In this document: piece by piece, positions 1-8,847 of the stretch
Numbering within the stretch: the stretch's first letter is position 1
Layout: every line of letters starts with the position of its first letter
From: Hyphomicrobiales bacterium
Lineage (GTDB): Bacteria; Pseudomonadota; Alphaproteobacteria; Rhizobiales; Beijerinckiaceae
Direction of reading: 5' to 3'
NCBI GenBank assembly: GCA_017302635.1
Contig: JAFLCX010000001.1
Span: 744,001-808,000, forward strand
DNA length: 64,000 bases
Program-made: the position numbers and the translations under genes
The notes under the pieces: generated by a model
Seen by the model: the letters and a program-made list of their open reading frames with translations, nothing else
Databases searched by the model: none
What the model was told of the DNA's origin: nothing

Positions 1-748
1 GCGCAAGCAACGCATCGCCATCAGCGAGGCTCTGACGGTGAACGAGTTCAGCTGTCAGCATCGCGAGCCCCTGCTCGACATCGCGGATCACCGGGCCGAT
101 CCGCTGCGCTTCCGGCAGGCCGAGCAACGCCATCGTGCGGTAGACCTCCACCTCGGTGATATCGCGGGCAAGAGCCCCCAGCCGGCGATCGGTGAGCCCG
201 CGATTGACGATCGCGAAACGAACGAATCCGCCCTCATCGGGCGCGAAATCGGAGGCAACTTCGGCAATGCCGCCCTCGATGGTGGAATGGGAGACAATGG
301 TCGGGCGCAGGCGCGCCAAAGCGGCCTCGGCCTCGTTCGGCTCGACAAAGGCGATATCGATCGAGACGAGATGCGGGCCGGGCTGCTCGGGCAGTGGCAA
401 TTGCCGCATCAGATCCGCAGCGGCCACGTCAAAGCGTGCTTTCTCACCCGAGAGCAGGAATACGAAAGTCATGAACTCCGTATGCTCTTCCCAACGGAAG
501 AGGCCCTGCGGCAGTTCGTGCCGATGATGCTTTGCACCTTCAGGCGCCGGGGCACGGCCGTGCGAACGCGCGAACGCATCAAGCCGGGCGCGGATGCTCG
601 CGGCGGATTCGGAGCCGCGCAGAAAGGCCAGACCGATCAGTCGCGCGGGGGCTGAAAACGGAAAAAAGGGCCGCGAATGCGCTTCCAGCAGCACAGCGTC
701 TCGGGCGGGATGCGGCTCGAATGGCGGAGTGGAAGCGATACTGACCAT
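1..748 (-). CDS. DUF3422 family protein (partial, 3' end outside window)
   Basis: Only the first 249 codons are present; the gene runs off the left edge. ATG at 748-746 opens MVSIASTPPFEPHPARDAVL, followed by EAHSRPFFPF near residue 25, which is the typical start of DUF3422 proteins. The middle shows HHRHELPQGLFRWEEHTEF and later RRLGALARDITEVEVYRTM, the segment that precedes the C-terminal coiled-coil and membrane part of the family. Function is unknown; family members are usually about 420 residues, so roughly 170 residues are missing. The gene lies downstream of soxXA on the same strand but is separated from it by an intrinsic terminator, so it probably has its own promoter. Two apparent open frames on other frames here are shadows. 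Confidence 0.8.
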   Translation of the reverse strand, partial: MVSIASTPPFEPHPARDAVLLEAHSRPFFPFSAPARLIGLAFLRGSESAASIRARLDAFARSHGRAPAPEGAKHHRHELPQGLFRWEEHTEFMTFVFLLSGEKARFDVAAADLMRQLPLPEQPGPHLVSIDIAFVEPNEAEAALARLRPTIVSHSTIEGGIAEVASDFAPDEGGFVRFAIVNRGLTDRRLGALARDITEVEVYRTMALLGLPEAQRIGPVIRDVEQGLAMLTAELVHRQSLADGDALLA

Positions 749-763
749 GACAACCGAATATCC

Positions 764-795
764 GTCAACAAAAGAGGCCGGCGCGAGCCGGCCTC
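764..795 (-). terminator. Intrinsic terminator after soxX
   Basis: A perfect 9-bp stem, GAGGCCGGC paired with GCCGGCCTC around a 4-nt loop (774-795), is followed on the minus strand by TTTTGTT. It sits about 60 bp past the soxX stop and before the DUF3422 start, so it should end the soxXA transcript. Confidence 0.85.
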
Positions 796-857
796 CCCTC
801 TATGCAACGAAAGTCGCAGGCTTGGCTATCCTCGCATGACGCGGGACAGCCATGTGC

Positions 858-1469
858 TCACTTGTTGACAGGCGACTCAGGGTCAAAGAGCAAAGCCGTC
901 ACATCCTTCATCTGCTGCTCGGTGAGGAAGTTGTGATAGCCGAAACGCGGCATCATCGAGCAGGGCATCACCGACATCGCATTGTAAATCTTGGCGTAGG
1001 TGGCCTTCGCTTCCTCAGGCTTGAAACCCCGATTCTTACCATAGAGATGCAGGGACGGTCCCAGGGTGCCGTAACTCAGCTGCGCCAGATCAAGCTGATG
1101 GCAGGCGTAGCAATTCGCGCCGTTTGTCATGGGTCGATCTGTGAATGTGCCGCCGCGCCCGTCATTGGCGATGCGGATACCGGATTTCCAGTCGCCCAGC
1201 ACATTGCCGTCGGCCGGGAATTTCACCGTCGCGATTTCGCGGGCCTTGATCTGGTCGAACACGGCGCCGGGCGGCTCGTTGCGGTGCTCGGAGCATTGTT
1301 TCTGGGTTTCGTCGAAACTCACGCGCTTTTCCCAGCCCTCCGGCACTTTCGGCCACATGGCCTTGGTAACAGCCTCGAGCGTTGCGGGGTCGACCTTCGG
1401 CTTGTCCTGCGCTGTGGCGCCAGAAGCAAAGGCCGTGAGAAGAGCGGCCAGAACAAATGTCTTTTTCAT
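858..1469 (-). CDS. soxX: SoxX, thiosulfate-oxidation cytochrome c subunit
   Basis: 203 residues. SoxX is the small haem subunit of the periplasmic SoxXA complex, which oxidatively couples thiosulfate to the carrier cysteine of SoxY. A signal peptide (residues 1-20, ending SGATA) is followed by one haem c motif CYACH (C120, C123, H124), then GTLGPSLHLYG and the MPRFG segment whose Met173 is the expected distal ligand. The spacing matches the SoxX family. It lies 12 bp downstream of soxA on the same strand and ends before a strong terminator, giving a two-gene soxAX transcription unit that runs away from the divergent soxYZBCD arm. Confidence 0.95.
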   Translation of the reverse strand: MKKTFVLAALLTAFASGATAQDKPKVDPATLEAVTKAMWPKVPEGWEKRVSFDETQKQCSEHRNEPPGAVFDQIKAREIATVKFPADGNVLGDWKSGIRIANDGRGGTFTDRPMTNGANCYACHQLDLAQLSYGTLGPSLHLYGKNRGFKPEEAKATYAKIYNAMSVMPCSMMPRFGYHNFLTEQQMKDVTALLFDPESPVNK

Positions 1470-1481
1470 GATTCTTCTCCC

Positions 1482-2315
1482 TCAGCGCTTGATCGACGGG
1501 ACCTGGATTTCTCCGCCCTCGGCCTGCTTGACGAGAAACAGGGTCAATGCGGTCAATCCATCGGAGAGGTAGATGGGCTCGGGCGTGCGCATCTGGCGGT
1601 AGCAGTCCCAGAGGCGATGCTGCATGGTGCGGGTCTGGCTCTGGCTGACGCGATAGGTGGGCCATGAGCCCATCGTTTCCTGGACCGCCTTTCCGGGCTT
1701 GATCAGATTGGGCAGACCTTGCAGGCGGATGCGCCGCCCGTCCTCGGCATGGCAGGTCGCGCAGGAGAAATCCATGAAGTCCGAGCGCCGGTGAAACAGC
1801 ACCTCACCGATCGCAAAGGCCTCCTTTTCCTTCGGGTGGGCGAGCGGCACCTCGAACTTCATGCCGTTGGATTTGTTGGCTATGAAGGCAACGAGATCTT
1901 CCATGTCGGAGAACCGGCCCGGCCCGCCAAAGCGGCGACGCACGATATCAGCGGTGTCGAGTTCCTGGATTTTCTGCATGCACCAGAACAGACGCTGCTC
2001 GAGGTCCATCACCTTGCCGACATCTTCAAAGAAGCGTGGCAACTTGGCAAAGGCCCCTTCGAGCTTCCCCGGCCCCTGACCCAGATCGCAGGTTTCAAGG
2101 CTCACATTCTTCGCACCCCGTTTGGTGCTCCAGAGCACCTCGCCGCGATCCACGTTGAGATAGCCCGGGTTCGACATCGGGTCGTTGATCATCGCCCGGT
2201 ATTTCTCGAGTTCCTTCTCGGTGTCGATTGGCTGCGGAGCCTGTGCAAGAGCACCGCCCGCAAGCGATGCCGCCAAAGCCCAGCTGAACCAAGCGCGTTT
2301 GCCGCGTTTGAGCAT
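1482..2315 (-). CDS. soxA: SoxA, L-cysteine S-thiosulfotransferase subunit (monohaem type)
   Basis: 277 residues. SoxA carries the active-site haem of SoxXA. ATG at 2315-2313 is chosen because GGGAGAGG lies just upstream and a signal peptide (residues 1-24, ending GGALA) follows; the much longer open frame upstream is antisense to soxYZ. One CATCH haem motif is present (C185, C188, H189) and the catalytic cysteine ligand is in WDCYRQMR (C238). The N-terminal haem motif of dihaem SoxA is absent; instead lone cysteines C76 (LETCDLGQG) and C112 occur where that domain would be, as in monohaem SoxA proteins where they can form a disulfide. Partner of the adjacent soxX. Confidence 0.95.
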   Translation of the reverse strand: MLKRGKRAWFSWALAASLAGGALAQAPQPIDTEKELEKYRAMINDPMSNPGYLNVDRGEVLWSTKRGAKNVSLETCDLGQGPGKLEGAFAKLPRFFEDVGKVMDLEQRLFWCMQKIQELDTADIVRRRFGGPGRFSDMEDLVAFIANKSNGMKFEVPLAHPKEKEAFAIGEVLFHRRSDFMDFSCATCHAEDGRRIRLQGLPNLIKPGKAVQETMGSWPTYRVSQSQTRTMQHRLWDCYRQMRTPEPIYLSDGLTALTLFLVKQAEGGEIQVPSIKR

Positions 2316-2435
2316 GATCGGTTCCTCTCCCTCGCCGCCGGGTTGATGCGGGTCTGGTGCCCGGTCCCGGCTTTCTTCTGACCGGCGGTCCCGAATTGTC
2401 CGCATCACCGGAGTTTCGAACCACCGCTTTACATT

Positions 2436-2461
2436 CAAGAAAATATATATATCGTTTCTTG
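2436..2461. promoter_or_regulatory. Palindrome in divergent soxA-soxY promoter region
   Basis: The 219-bp gap between soxA and soxY (2316-2534) must contain both divergent promoters. Within it, CAAGAAA and TTTCTTG form 7-bp inverted arms around a 12-bp AT-rich centre (ATATATATAT). AT-rich palindromes of this kind are bound by ArsR-family repressors, and the thiosulfate repressor SoxR belongs to that family, but no soxR is in the window, so assignment to SoxR is inference. Confidence 0.45.
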
Positions 2462-2534
2462 TCAAATCAGGTTGATGGCGGAGAGTTGACACCGGTTCAA
2501 CCCAAAAAACAAGAACGATTTCAAGGAGGAAGAT

Positions 2535-2996
2535 ATGACTTTCCCTGATGCATTGTCGCGCCGCGATGCCATAGTTCTGGCAGCGCTCTCGGCAGCCGCC
2601 ACGGCAATCGGGCCTCGTCTTGCACACGCCGATGCTGCGGCTGTCGAGGCCGAGATCAAGAAGCTCTATGCCGACAAGAAACTCGGTTCGGGCCGCGTCA
2701 AGATCGACGTTCCGCAAATCGCCGAGAATGGTCTCGTCGTGCCGATCAACGTCGAGGTTGAAAGCCCGATGACCGAGCAGGATTTCGTGAAAGCCGTGCA
2801 TGTCTATGCCGACGGCAATCCGTTGCCGGGCGTCGTGAGCTTCGCCTTCACGCCGGCTTGCGGCAAGGCTGCGGCCTCCTCGCGGATGCGGCTGGCGCAG
2901 ACACAGAACATCATTGCGGTTGCCGAGATGTCCGATGGCTCGCTCTTCACGTCCAAGGTGGAGGTGAAGGTGACCATTGGCGGATGCGGCGGCTGA
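2535..2996 (+). CDS. soxY: SoxY, sulfur carrier subunit
   Basis: 153 residues. SoxY carries the sulfur intermediates covalently on a cysteine in the flexible C-terminal tail GGCGG (C151 here, at the very end, as in the family). The N-terminus [11 protein letters not shown] has the twin arginine of a Tat signal, fitting export as a folded SoxYZ heterodimer. A strong ribosome site AAGGAGGAAGAT precedes ATG 2535. A second cysteine, C109 (TPACGK), is also seen. It is the first gene of the rightward sox arm, 21 bp before soxZ. Confidence 0.96.
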   Translation: MTFPDALSRRDAIVLAALSAAATAIGPRLAHADAAAVEAEIKKLYADKKLGSGRVKIDVPQIAENGLVVPINVEVESPMTEQDFVKAVHVYADGNPLPGVVSFAFTPACGKAAASSRMRLAQTQNIIAVAEMSDGSLFTSKVEVKVTIGGCGG

Positions 2997-3017
2997 GAAA
3001 GCGGGAGGATAGAGAAG

Positions 3018-3347
3018 ATGTCGAACAAACCTGTTCCGCGCGTCCGCGTCCCCGCGAATGCCAAGAAAGACGAACTGATCGAGATCAAGACCCTGATCAG
3101 CCACGAGATGGAATCCGGCCAGCGCCGCGACAGCGCGGGCAAGGTCATCCCGCGCCGGATCATCAACACGTTCACGGCTGAATTCGACGGCAAGACCGTG
3201 TTCGAGGCGACCTGGCATCCGGCGATTTCCGCGAATCCGTACCAGTCCTTCTTCTACAAGGCGGTCAAAAGCGGCGAATTCACCTTCAAATGGAAGGATG
3301 ATGACGGCTCGGTCTATGAATCCAAGGCGAAAATTCAGGTCGCCTGA
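3018..3347 (+). CDS. soxZ: SoxZ, partner of the sulfur carrier SoxY
   Basis: 109 residues with no signal peptide, as expected because SoxZ is co-exported bound to SoxY. Conserved family segments are [20 protein letters not shown] near the N-terminus, [12 protein letters not shown], and the C-terminal [16 protein letters not shown]. An AGGAT/AGAAG type ribosome site lies in the 21-bp gap after soxY, and the two genes are certainly co-transcribed. A small hairpin follows before soxB. Confidence 0.96.
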   Translation: MSNKPVPRVRVPANAKKDELIEIKTLISHEMESGQRRDSAGKVIPRRIINTFTAEFDGKTVFEATWHPAISANPYQSFFYKAVKSGEFTFKWKDDDGSVYESKAKIQVA

Positions 3348-3355
3348 GGGTTAGA

Positions 3356-3373
3356 GCGGAAGGCGACTTCCGC
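3356..3373 (+). promoter_or_regulatory. Intercistronic hairpin between soxZ and soxB
   Basis: A perfect 7-bp stem GCGGAAG / CTTCCGC closes a GCGA loop, which is a GNRA tetraloop in RNA. No T-run follows, so it is not a normal terminator. It lies 9 bp after the soxZ stop in the 105-bp gap before soxB and may stabilise or trim the soxYZ end of the message, allowing more carrier protein than enzyme. Confidence 0.5.
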
Positions 3374-3452
3374 CCGTCATTTCAAAGCCGAAAGCCTGAC
3401 CGGGCGCGTTACCGCGCAACGGCTTCGGCTGGCCTGTCACCGAGGGTTGAAC

Positions 3453-5150
3453 ATGATTTCACGGCGAGACTTTCTGCAGGCGGGTGCGGCTGCTTCGGCG
3501 CTGGTTGCAGCGTCCGGGCTCGGACCGCTCAACCGCGTGGCTGCACAGCAGCGCCTCAGCCAGGCCGATATCCTGCGCTTCCAGCCTCTGGGAACGCTGA
3601 CCTTGCTTTATGTCGCGGATCTGCACGCCCAGCTTCGCCCGGTTTACTACCGCGAGCCCTCCATCAATCTCGGCGTTGGCGAAGTGAAAGGCCTCGTGCC
3701 GCATCTCACCGGCAAGGACGTGCTCGCGCATTTCAACCTGCCGGCAGGCTCTCCGATGGCGCATGCGCTGTCATCCGAGGACTTCGTGGCTTTGGCGAAA
3801 AACTACGGCCGCATGGGCGGCTTTGATCGCATCGCGACCATCATCAAGGCGATCCGCGCCGAGCGGGGCGAGGGCAACTGCCTGCTGCTCGATGGTGGCG
3901 ACACCTGGACGAATGCGTGGGGCGCGCTGCAAACCAAGGCGCAGGATGTGGTTGAGGCCATGAACCTGCTCAAGCCGGATGCCATGACCGGGCATTGGGA
4001 ATTCACACTCGGCGCCGAGCGGGTGAAGGAAATCACCGACAAGCTCCCCTTCCCGTTCCTCGCCCAGAACATCCGCGATACCGAGTTCGAGGATCGCGTT
4101 TTCGAGCCACGCAAGACATTTGAACGCGGCGGGGCGAAGATCGCCGTGATCGGGCAGGCCTATCCATATACGGCAATCGCCAATCCGCGCTGGATGTTCC
4201 CGAAATGGTCGTTCGGACTGCGCGAGGATGACTTGCGCAAGGAGGTCGAGGACGCGCGCGCAGAGGGTGCCGATATTGTCGTGCTGCTCTCGCATAACGG
4301 CTTCGATATCGACCGAAAAATGGCTGGGCGGGTCAAAGGGATCGATATTATTCTCACGTCGCACACGCATGATGCGCTGCCCGACGTCGTCAAGGTGGGC
4401 CAGACCTTGCTGATTGCCACGGGGAGCCACGGCAAGTTTGTCTCGCGACTTGATCTCGACATCCGCGACAAGGCGCTGAAAGGCTATCGCTTCGGGCTGA
4501 TCCCGGTCTTCTCGGATGCGATCACGCCCGATGCCGAGATGGCGGCCTTGGTGGCGAAGCACCGCGCGCCCTTTGAGAAAGATCTCTCCCGCGTGCTTGC
4601 GAAAACCGAGGGGCTTCTCTACCGGCGCGGCAACTTCCAGGGCTCGTTCGACGATGTTTTCACCGACGCCATGTTGCAGGTGCGCGATGTCGAGATCGCG
4701 CTCTCGCCCGGTGTGCGCTGGGGTGCGAGCCTGCTGCCGGGGCAGGACATCACTTTCGAGGATGTCACCAATGCCTGCGCCATGTCTTACCCCCAATGCT
4801 ACCGCACGAGCATGAAAGGCGAGATGCTGAAGACGGTGCTGGAAGATGTGGCAGACAACATTTTCAACCCCGATCCCTACCTGCAGGGCGGTGGTGACAT
4901 GGTTCGCGTGGGCGGCATGGGTTTCACGATCGACCCCAACGCCACGATCGGCCAGCGCATTTCGAACATGACGAACCTGCGCGACGGCAAGCCGATCGAT
5001 GCCAACCGGGAATACACAGTCGCCGGCTGGGCCTCGATCAACGAAGGCACTCAAGGCCCGCCGATCTGGGATGTGGTGAGCCAATATCTGACGACGAAGA
5101 AAACAATCACGCCGCGCCCGCTGGACGCGGTGAAGGTTGTCAACATCTGA
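3453..5150 (+). CDS. soxB: SoxB, dimanganese thiosulfohydrolase
   Basis: 565 residues. SoxB hydrolyses the terminal sulfone from S-thiosulfonated SoxY, releasing sulfate. ATG 3453 is preferred over an in-frame TTG at 3447 because GAGGG ends 6 bp before it. The Tat signal begins MISRRDFLQAGAAASALVAA. Metallophosphoesterase-type ligands are visible: D56 and H58 in YVADLHAQ, D150 in LDGGDTW, H181 in TGHWEF, H281 in LSHNG, and H304/H306 in LTSHTHD. Length and motif spacing match SoxB of the 5'-nucleotidase superfamily. Thirty to forty bp separate it from soxC in the same operon. Confidence 0.97.
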   Translation: MISRRDFLQAGAAASALVAASGLGPLNRVAAQQRLSQADILRFQPLGTLTLLYVADLHAQLRPVYYREPSINLGVGEVKGLVPHLTGKDVLAHFNLPAGSPMAHALSSEDFVALAKNYGRMGGFDRIATIIKAIRAERGEGNCLLLDGGDTWTNAWGALQTKAQDVVEAMNLLKPDAMTGHWEFTLGAERVKEITDKLPFPFLAQNIRDTEFEDRVFEPRKTFERGGAKIAVIGQAYPYTAIANPRWMFPKWSFGLREDDLRKEVEDARAEGADIVVLLSHNGFDIDRKMAGRVKGIDIILTSHTHDALPDVVKVGQTLLIATGSHGKFVSRLDLDIRDKALKGYRFGLIPVFSDAITPDAEMAALVAKHRAPFEKDLSRVLAKTEGLLYRRGNFQGSFDDVFTDAMLQVRDVEIALSPGVRWGASLLPGQDITFEDVTNACAMSYPQCYRTSMKGEMLKTVLEDVADNIFNPDPYLQGGGDMVRVGGMGFTIDPNATIGQRISNMTNLRDGKPIDANREYTVAGWASINEGTQGPPIWDVVSQYLTTKKTITPRPLDAVKVVNI

Positions 5151-5195
5151 AGCGATCAAACGCGGCGAAACGACCGCGACATGGGAGAGGACCCG

Positions 5196-6473
5196 ATGAC
5201 AGATTCGGGAAAAGAAAAGTCGGCGAGCCGAAGAGGCTTTCTGGCCGCAGCCGGTGCGGGCGCAGCTCTCGCGGCCGGGCTCGGCAAGGCCGGTGCGCAG
5301 GGCGCCAAGCCCGATCCGTTGATCACGGACATTCAGGACTGGAACCGCTATCTCGGCGACGGCGTGGCCGACCGCCCATACGGCAAGCCGTCGGCTTTCG
5401 AGAAGAATGTCGTGCGTCGTGACGTCGAGTGGCTCACCGCCAGCCGCCAATCCTCGGTGAATTTCACGCCGCTGCATGCGCTCGACGGCATCATCACCCC
5501 CAACGGGCTCTGCTTCGAGCGCCATCACGGCGGCATTGCCGAAATCGCGCCGGACAAGCACCGCCTGATGGTGCACGGGCTGGTCGAGAAGTCGCTTGTT
5601 TTTTCGCTCGAAGACCTCAAGCGATTTCCGGGCAGGATGAATCGGGTATTCTTTCTAGAATGCGCGGCCAATTCCGGCATGGAATGGCGCGGCGCACAGC
5701 TCAATGGCTGCCAGTTCACCCACGGCATGGTGCACAACGTCATGTATACCGGCATTCCGCTGCGCGCAGTGCTGGAGGAGGCAGGCCTTCGCACAAACGC
5801 GAAATGGCTGCTGGCCGAGGGTGCCGATGCGTCGCTCATGACGCGCTCCATCCCGATGGAGAAAGCGCTGAAGGATGCGATGCTCGGCTGGGGCATGAAT
5901 GGCGAGGCACTGCGGCCCGAACAGGGTTACCCGCTGCGGCTCGTCGTGCCAGGCTGGGAAGGCAATATGTGGATCAAGTGGCTGCGGCGGCTCGAGGTCG
6001 GCGACGAGCCATGGCAGCAGCGCGAGGAGACCTCGAAGTATACCGATCTCTTGGCCGATGGCCGCTCGCGCCGCTTCACCTTCATCATGGATGCGAAATC
6101 GGTCGTCACAAACCCCTCGCCGCAAGCGCCAATGCTCGCCAAGGGTCCGAATGTGCTCTCGGGCCTCGCCTGGTCGGGGCGTGGTGCAATCACCCGCGTC
6201 GATGTCTCGATCGATGGCGGCAAGAACTGGCAAACCGCACGCATCGACGGTCCGGTTCTCCCCATGTCCCTGACGCGCTTTTACGTTGATTTCGACTGGA
6301 ACGGCTCGGATCTCCTGATCCAGTCCCGCGCCATGGACGAGACCGGTTATGTGCAGCCCACAAAGGACGAGTTGCGCAAGGCGCGCGGTGTGAACTCGAT
6401 CTACCACAACAACGGCATCCAGACCTGGCATGTGAAAGCGAACGGGGAGACCGAGAATGTCGAAGTTCTCTAA
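5196..6473 (+). CDS. soxC: SoxC, molybdopterin sulfane dehydrogenase subunit
   Basis: 425 residues. SoxC with SoxD removes six electrons from the sulfane sulfur bound to SoxY, so its presence implies oxidation of thiosulfate to sulfate without sulfur globules. ATG 5196 is preferred to the in-frame ATG 5181 because GGGAGAGG sits 5 bp upstream of it. The Tat signal contains SRRGFLAAAG. The sulfite-oxidase-type molybdenum ligand is C156 in FFLECAANSGMEW, and the C-terminal dimerisation domain contains SGLAWSGRGAITRVDVS. The last 17 bp overlap soxD, which implies translational coupling of the two subunits. Confidence 0.96.
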   Translation: MTDSGKEKSASRRGFLAAAGAGAALAAGLGKAGAQGAKPDPLITDIQDWNRYLGDGVADRPYGKPSAFEKNVVRRDVEWLTASRQSSVNFTPLHALDGIITPNGLCFERHHGGIAEIAPDKHRLMVHGLVEKSLVFSLEDLKRFPGRMNRVFFLECAANSGMEWRGAQLNGCQFTHGMVHNVMYTGIPLRAVLEEAGLRTNAKWLLAEGADASLMTRSIPMEKALKDAMLGWGMNGEALRPEQGYPLRLVVPGWEGNMWIKWLRRLEVGDEPWQQREETSKYTDLLADGRSRRFTFIMDAKSVVTNPSPQAPMLAKGPNVLSGLAWSGRGAITRVDVSIDGGKNWQTARIDGPVLPMSLTRFYVDFDWNGSDLLIQSRAMDETGYVQPTKDELRKARGVNSIYHNNGIQTWHVKANGETENVEVL

Positions 6474-7119
6474 GATCCTGATCACGCTGGCGGCCGCGGC
6501 CCTTGTGGCCTTTCCGGTTCTGGCCCAGCCGAAGAAATCGGGGCTGGGGCGCGCGGCCCTGCCGGAGGAAATCTCCGCCTGGGATATTGATGTCCGGGCC
6601 GATGGCGTCGGCCTGCCACCCGGCAAGGGCAGCGTGAAGGAAGGCGAGGCGCTTTTCCTTGAGCGTTGCGCGAGCTGTCACGGCGAGTTTGCGGAGGGCA
6701 CCGGACGCTGGCCGGTTCTCGCGGGCGGCATAGGCACCATGAAAGATGACCGCCCGGAGAAGACAGTGGGCTCGTTCTGGCCTTATCTTTCGACTTCGTT
6801 CGACTACATTCGCCGCACCATGCCCTACGGAAACGCGCGTTCCCTGAGCGACGACGAGACCTACGCCATCGTGGCCTTCCTGCTCAACATGAACAATATC
6901 GTCAAAGATGACTTCGTACTGAGCAAGGAGAACTTCCTCTCGGTGCGGCTGCCGAACGAAAAGACCTTCTACGATGACAACCGGGAAGCGGCAGAAAAGC
7001 ACTTTTGGAACCGCACCCCTTGCATGACGAACTGCAAGCCTGACACAAGGGTCACCGGTCGGGCCCGCGTGCTCGATGTGACACCGGAAGATATGGCCAA
7101 GGGCATCAAGGTTGAGTGA
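6457..7119 (+). CDS. soxD: SoxD, cytochrome c subunit of sulfane dehydrogenase (short form)
   Basis: 220 residues with signal peptide 1-23 (ending PVLA). One haem c site CASCH (C71, C74, H75) and the likely distal Met122 in RTMPYGNARSL are present. The C-terminal WNRTPCMTNC segment is typical of SoxD. Classical SoxD of Paracoccus is a longer dihaem protein; this is the shorter monohaem version. It begins inside the end of soxC and is followed 4 bp later by another cytochrome gene, so electrons from SoxC can pass directly into a chain of small cytochromes. Confidence 0.92.
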   Translation: MSKFSKILITLAAAALVAFPVLAQPKKSGLGRAALPEEISAWDIDVRADGVGLPPGKGSVKEGEALFLERCASCHGEFAEGTGRWPVLAGGIGTMKDDRPEKTVGSFWPYLSTSFDYIRRTMPYGNARSLSDDETYAIVAFLLNMNNIVKDDFVLSKENFLSVRLPNEKTFYDDNREAAEKHFWNRTPCMTNCKPDTRVTGRARVLDVTPEDMAKGIKVE

Positions 7120-7123
7120 GACG

Positions 7124-7468
7124 ATGACACAGAGGCCTGTTCTGCTCTGCGCCCTCACCCTCACGCTTGGTGCTTTCATGGTGCTGGGCTCTGTCGGCTT
7201 GTCGCGATCGAGCGCATCGAAGGGCGACAAGGCCTTCGGCGAATACCTTTCGGCAGAATGCGTCACCTGCCATCAGAAATCGGGCAAGGTGGTGGGCGGC
7301 ATTCCGGCGATTGTTGGCTGGCCGGAAGATCAGTTCGTCGCGGTGATGCTCTCGTACCGGGAGGGTGCCCGGGAGAATCAGGTGATGCGCAGCATTGTCG
7401 GCAAGTTCAATCACGACGAGATCGAAGCGTTGGCCGCGTATTTTGGCTCGCTCAAACCACAGAAATAG
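7124..7468 (+). CDS. Small cytochrome c, probable SoxE-type partner of the flavoprotein
   Basis: 114 residues from ATG 7124; a TTG start at 7112 overlapping the soxD stop is possible. An N-terminal hydrophobic segment (residues 5-25) acts as signal or anchor. One haem site CVTCH (C46, C49, H50) and a candidate Met88 in NQVMRSIVGKFN. Size and position before a SoxF-type flavoprotein match the cytochrome subunit of flavocytochrome c sulfide dehydrogenase (SoxE/FccA), although FccA can be dihaem and this protein is monohaem. A general c553-type electron carrier is the alternative. Confidence 0.8.
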   Translation: MTQRPVLLCALTLTLGAFMVLGSVGLSRSSASKGDKAFGEYLSAECVTCHQKSGKVVGGIPAIVGWPEDQFVAVMLSYREGARENQVMRSIVGKFNHDEIEALAAYFGSLKPQK

Positions 7469-7543
7469 CGTTCAATATTCCACAGGGGGCAGCCCGCGAT
7501 CGGCCGGAAGAAACAGGCCCGCGGCAGGGAAGAGGAAAAATCC

Positions 7544-8818
7544 ATGAAGACGACACGTCGCAATCTTCTGATCGGCTCGGGCACCATCGCCGCAGCCAGC
7601 ACCTTGTCGGCTCCGGCCGTTCTCGGCCAGGCCAAACCACGCGTGGTGGTGATTGGCGGCGGGGCCGGCGGTGCCACGGCCGCGAAATACATTGCGAAAG
7701 ACAGCGAGAAGAAAATCGCCGTCACGCTCGTGGAAGAGAACGTCAATTACCAGACCTGCTTCCACTCCAACCTGTTCCTTGGCGGCTTCCGCGATTATGC
7801 CTCGATCCTGCATGATTACCGCAAGCTGCAGGGGCATGGCGTCGATATCGCCCGCGCCCGTGCTTCCATGATTGATCGCGACAAGAAGCAGGTCATGCTC
7901 GCCGATGGCCGTCGCATCGCCTACGATCGCGTCGTGGTCTCGCCCGGCATCGACCTGAAATATGATTCAGTGCCCGGATGGGGCCGCGAGCATGAGGAAG
8001 CAATGCCGCATGCCTGGAAGCCGGGGGCGCAGACCCGCCTCCTAAGGCGTCGCCTCGATACTGTGCCGAATGGCGGCGTCATCGTCATGATCGCTCCGCC
8101 GAACCCTTATCGCTGCCCGCCGGGCCCCTATGAGCGCATCTCGATGATGGCGCATGCCCTCAAAAAGGCCGGCAAGACCAAATCGAAGATTTTCATCATC
8201 GACCCGAAGGAAACCTTCTCGAAGCAGGCCCTGTTCCAGGAGGGCTGGGAGAAGCATTACAAGGGCATGGTCGAATGGCTCGGGCCCAAGGTGCATGACG
8301 GTCTGAAATCGGTGGACCCGAAAACCGGCACAGTCGTCACGGGTTTCGAGACCTACAAGAACGCAGCCCTCGTCAATGTCATCCCGGCCCAGATGGCGGG
8401 GGCGATTGCCCGCGATTCAGGTCTTGCGAACCAGACCGGCTTTTGCGCCATCAACCCCGAGAACATGAAGTCGGCTGTCGACGCGAACGTGTTCGTGCTG
8501 GGTGATGCAACAATCGCGGGCGACATGCCGAAATCGGCCTTCTCGGCCAACTCGCAGGCCAAGGTTGCAGCCATGACCATCCGTGGCGAACTGATCGGCG
8601 CGCGCACCTTCCCGGCCCGCTATGCGAACACCTGCTGGAGCCTGATCGACACCGACGACACCGTGAAAGTGGGTGGGGCTTACGAAGCCAAGGATGGCAA
8701 GATCACCGCCAGTTCGACCTTCGTCTCCAAGACCGGTGAGAGCGCCGAACTGCGCAAGGCGACACAGGCCGAGAACATGGGCTGGTATGCCGGCATCATC
8801 GAGGACATTTTCGGCTGA
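7544..8818 (+). CDS. soxF: SoxF / FccB-type sulfide dehydrogenase flavoprotein
   Basis: 424 residues. Flavoprotein subunit of flavocytochrome c, oxidising sulfide or polysulfide in the periplasm and passing electrons to the preceding cytochrome. Tat signal KTTRRNLLIGSGTIAAAS; FAD-binding VVVIGGGAGGATAA (residues 34-47); NYQTCFHSNLFLGG contains the conserved Cys72 region used for flavin linkage and catalysis; a second cysteine is in YRCPPGPYE; ANVFVLGDATIAGDMPKSAF is the C-terminal FAD contact. GAAGAGGAAAAATCC provides the ribosome site. Last gene of the sox arm, ended by a strong terminator. Confidence 0.92.
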   Translation: MKTTRRNLLIGSGTIAAASTLSAPAVLGQAKPRVVVIGGGAGGATAAKYIAKDSEKKIAVTLVEENVNYQTCFHSNLFLGGFRDYASILHDYRKLQGHGVDIARARASMIDRDKKQVMLADGRRIAYDRVVVSPGIDLKYDSVPGWGREHEEAMPHAWKPGAQTRLLRRRLDTVPNGGVIVMIAPPNPYRCPPGPYERISMMAHALKKAGKTKSKIFIIDPKETFSKQALFQEGWEKHYKGMVEWLGPKVHDGLKSVDPKTGTVVTGFETYKNAALVNVIPAQMAGAIARDSGLANQTGFCAINPENMKSAVDANVFVLGDATIAGDMPKSAFSANSQAKVAAMTIRGELIGARTFPARYANTCWSLIDTDDTVKVGGAYEAKDGKITASSTFVSKTGESAELRKATQAENMGWYAGIIEDIFG

Positions 8819-8847
8819 GCAACCCGTTCGCCGGAAGTCCGGAAGGA

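Noticed and set aside
1482..3218. 578-residue open frame on the minus strand extending soxA upstream
   Set aside because: Only the last 277 codons are SoxA with a signal peptide and ribosome site. The extension is antisense to soxY and soxZ and crosses their promoter.
3771..5576. 601-residue minus-strand frame
   Set aside because: It is the antisense shadow of soxB and soxC, with no family similarity and an odd composition rich in His and Arg.
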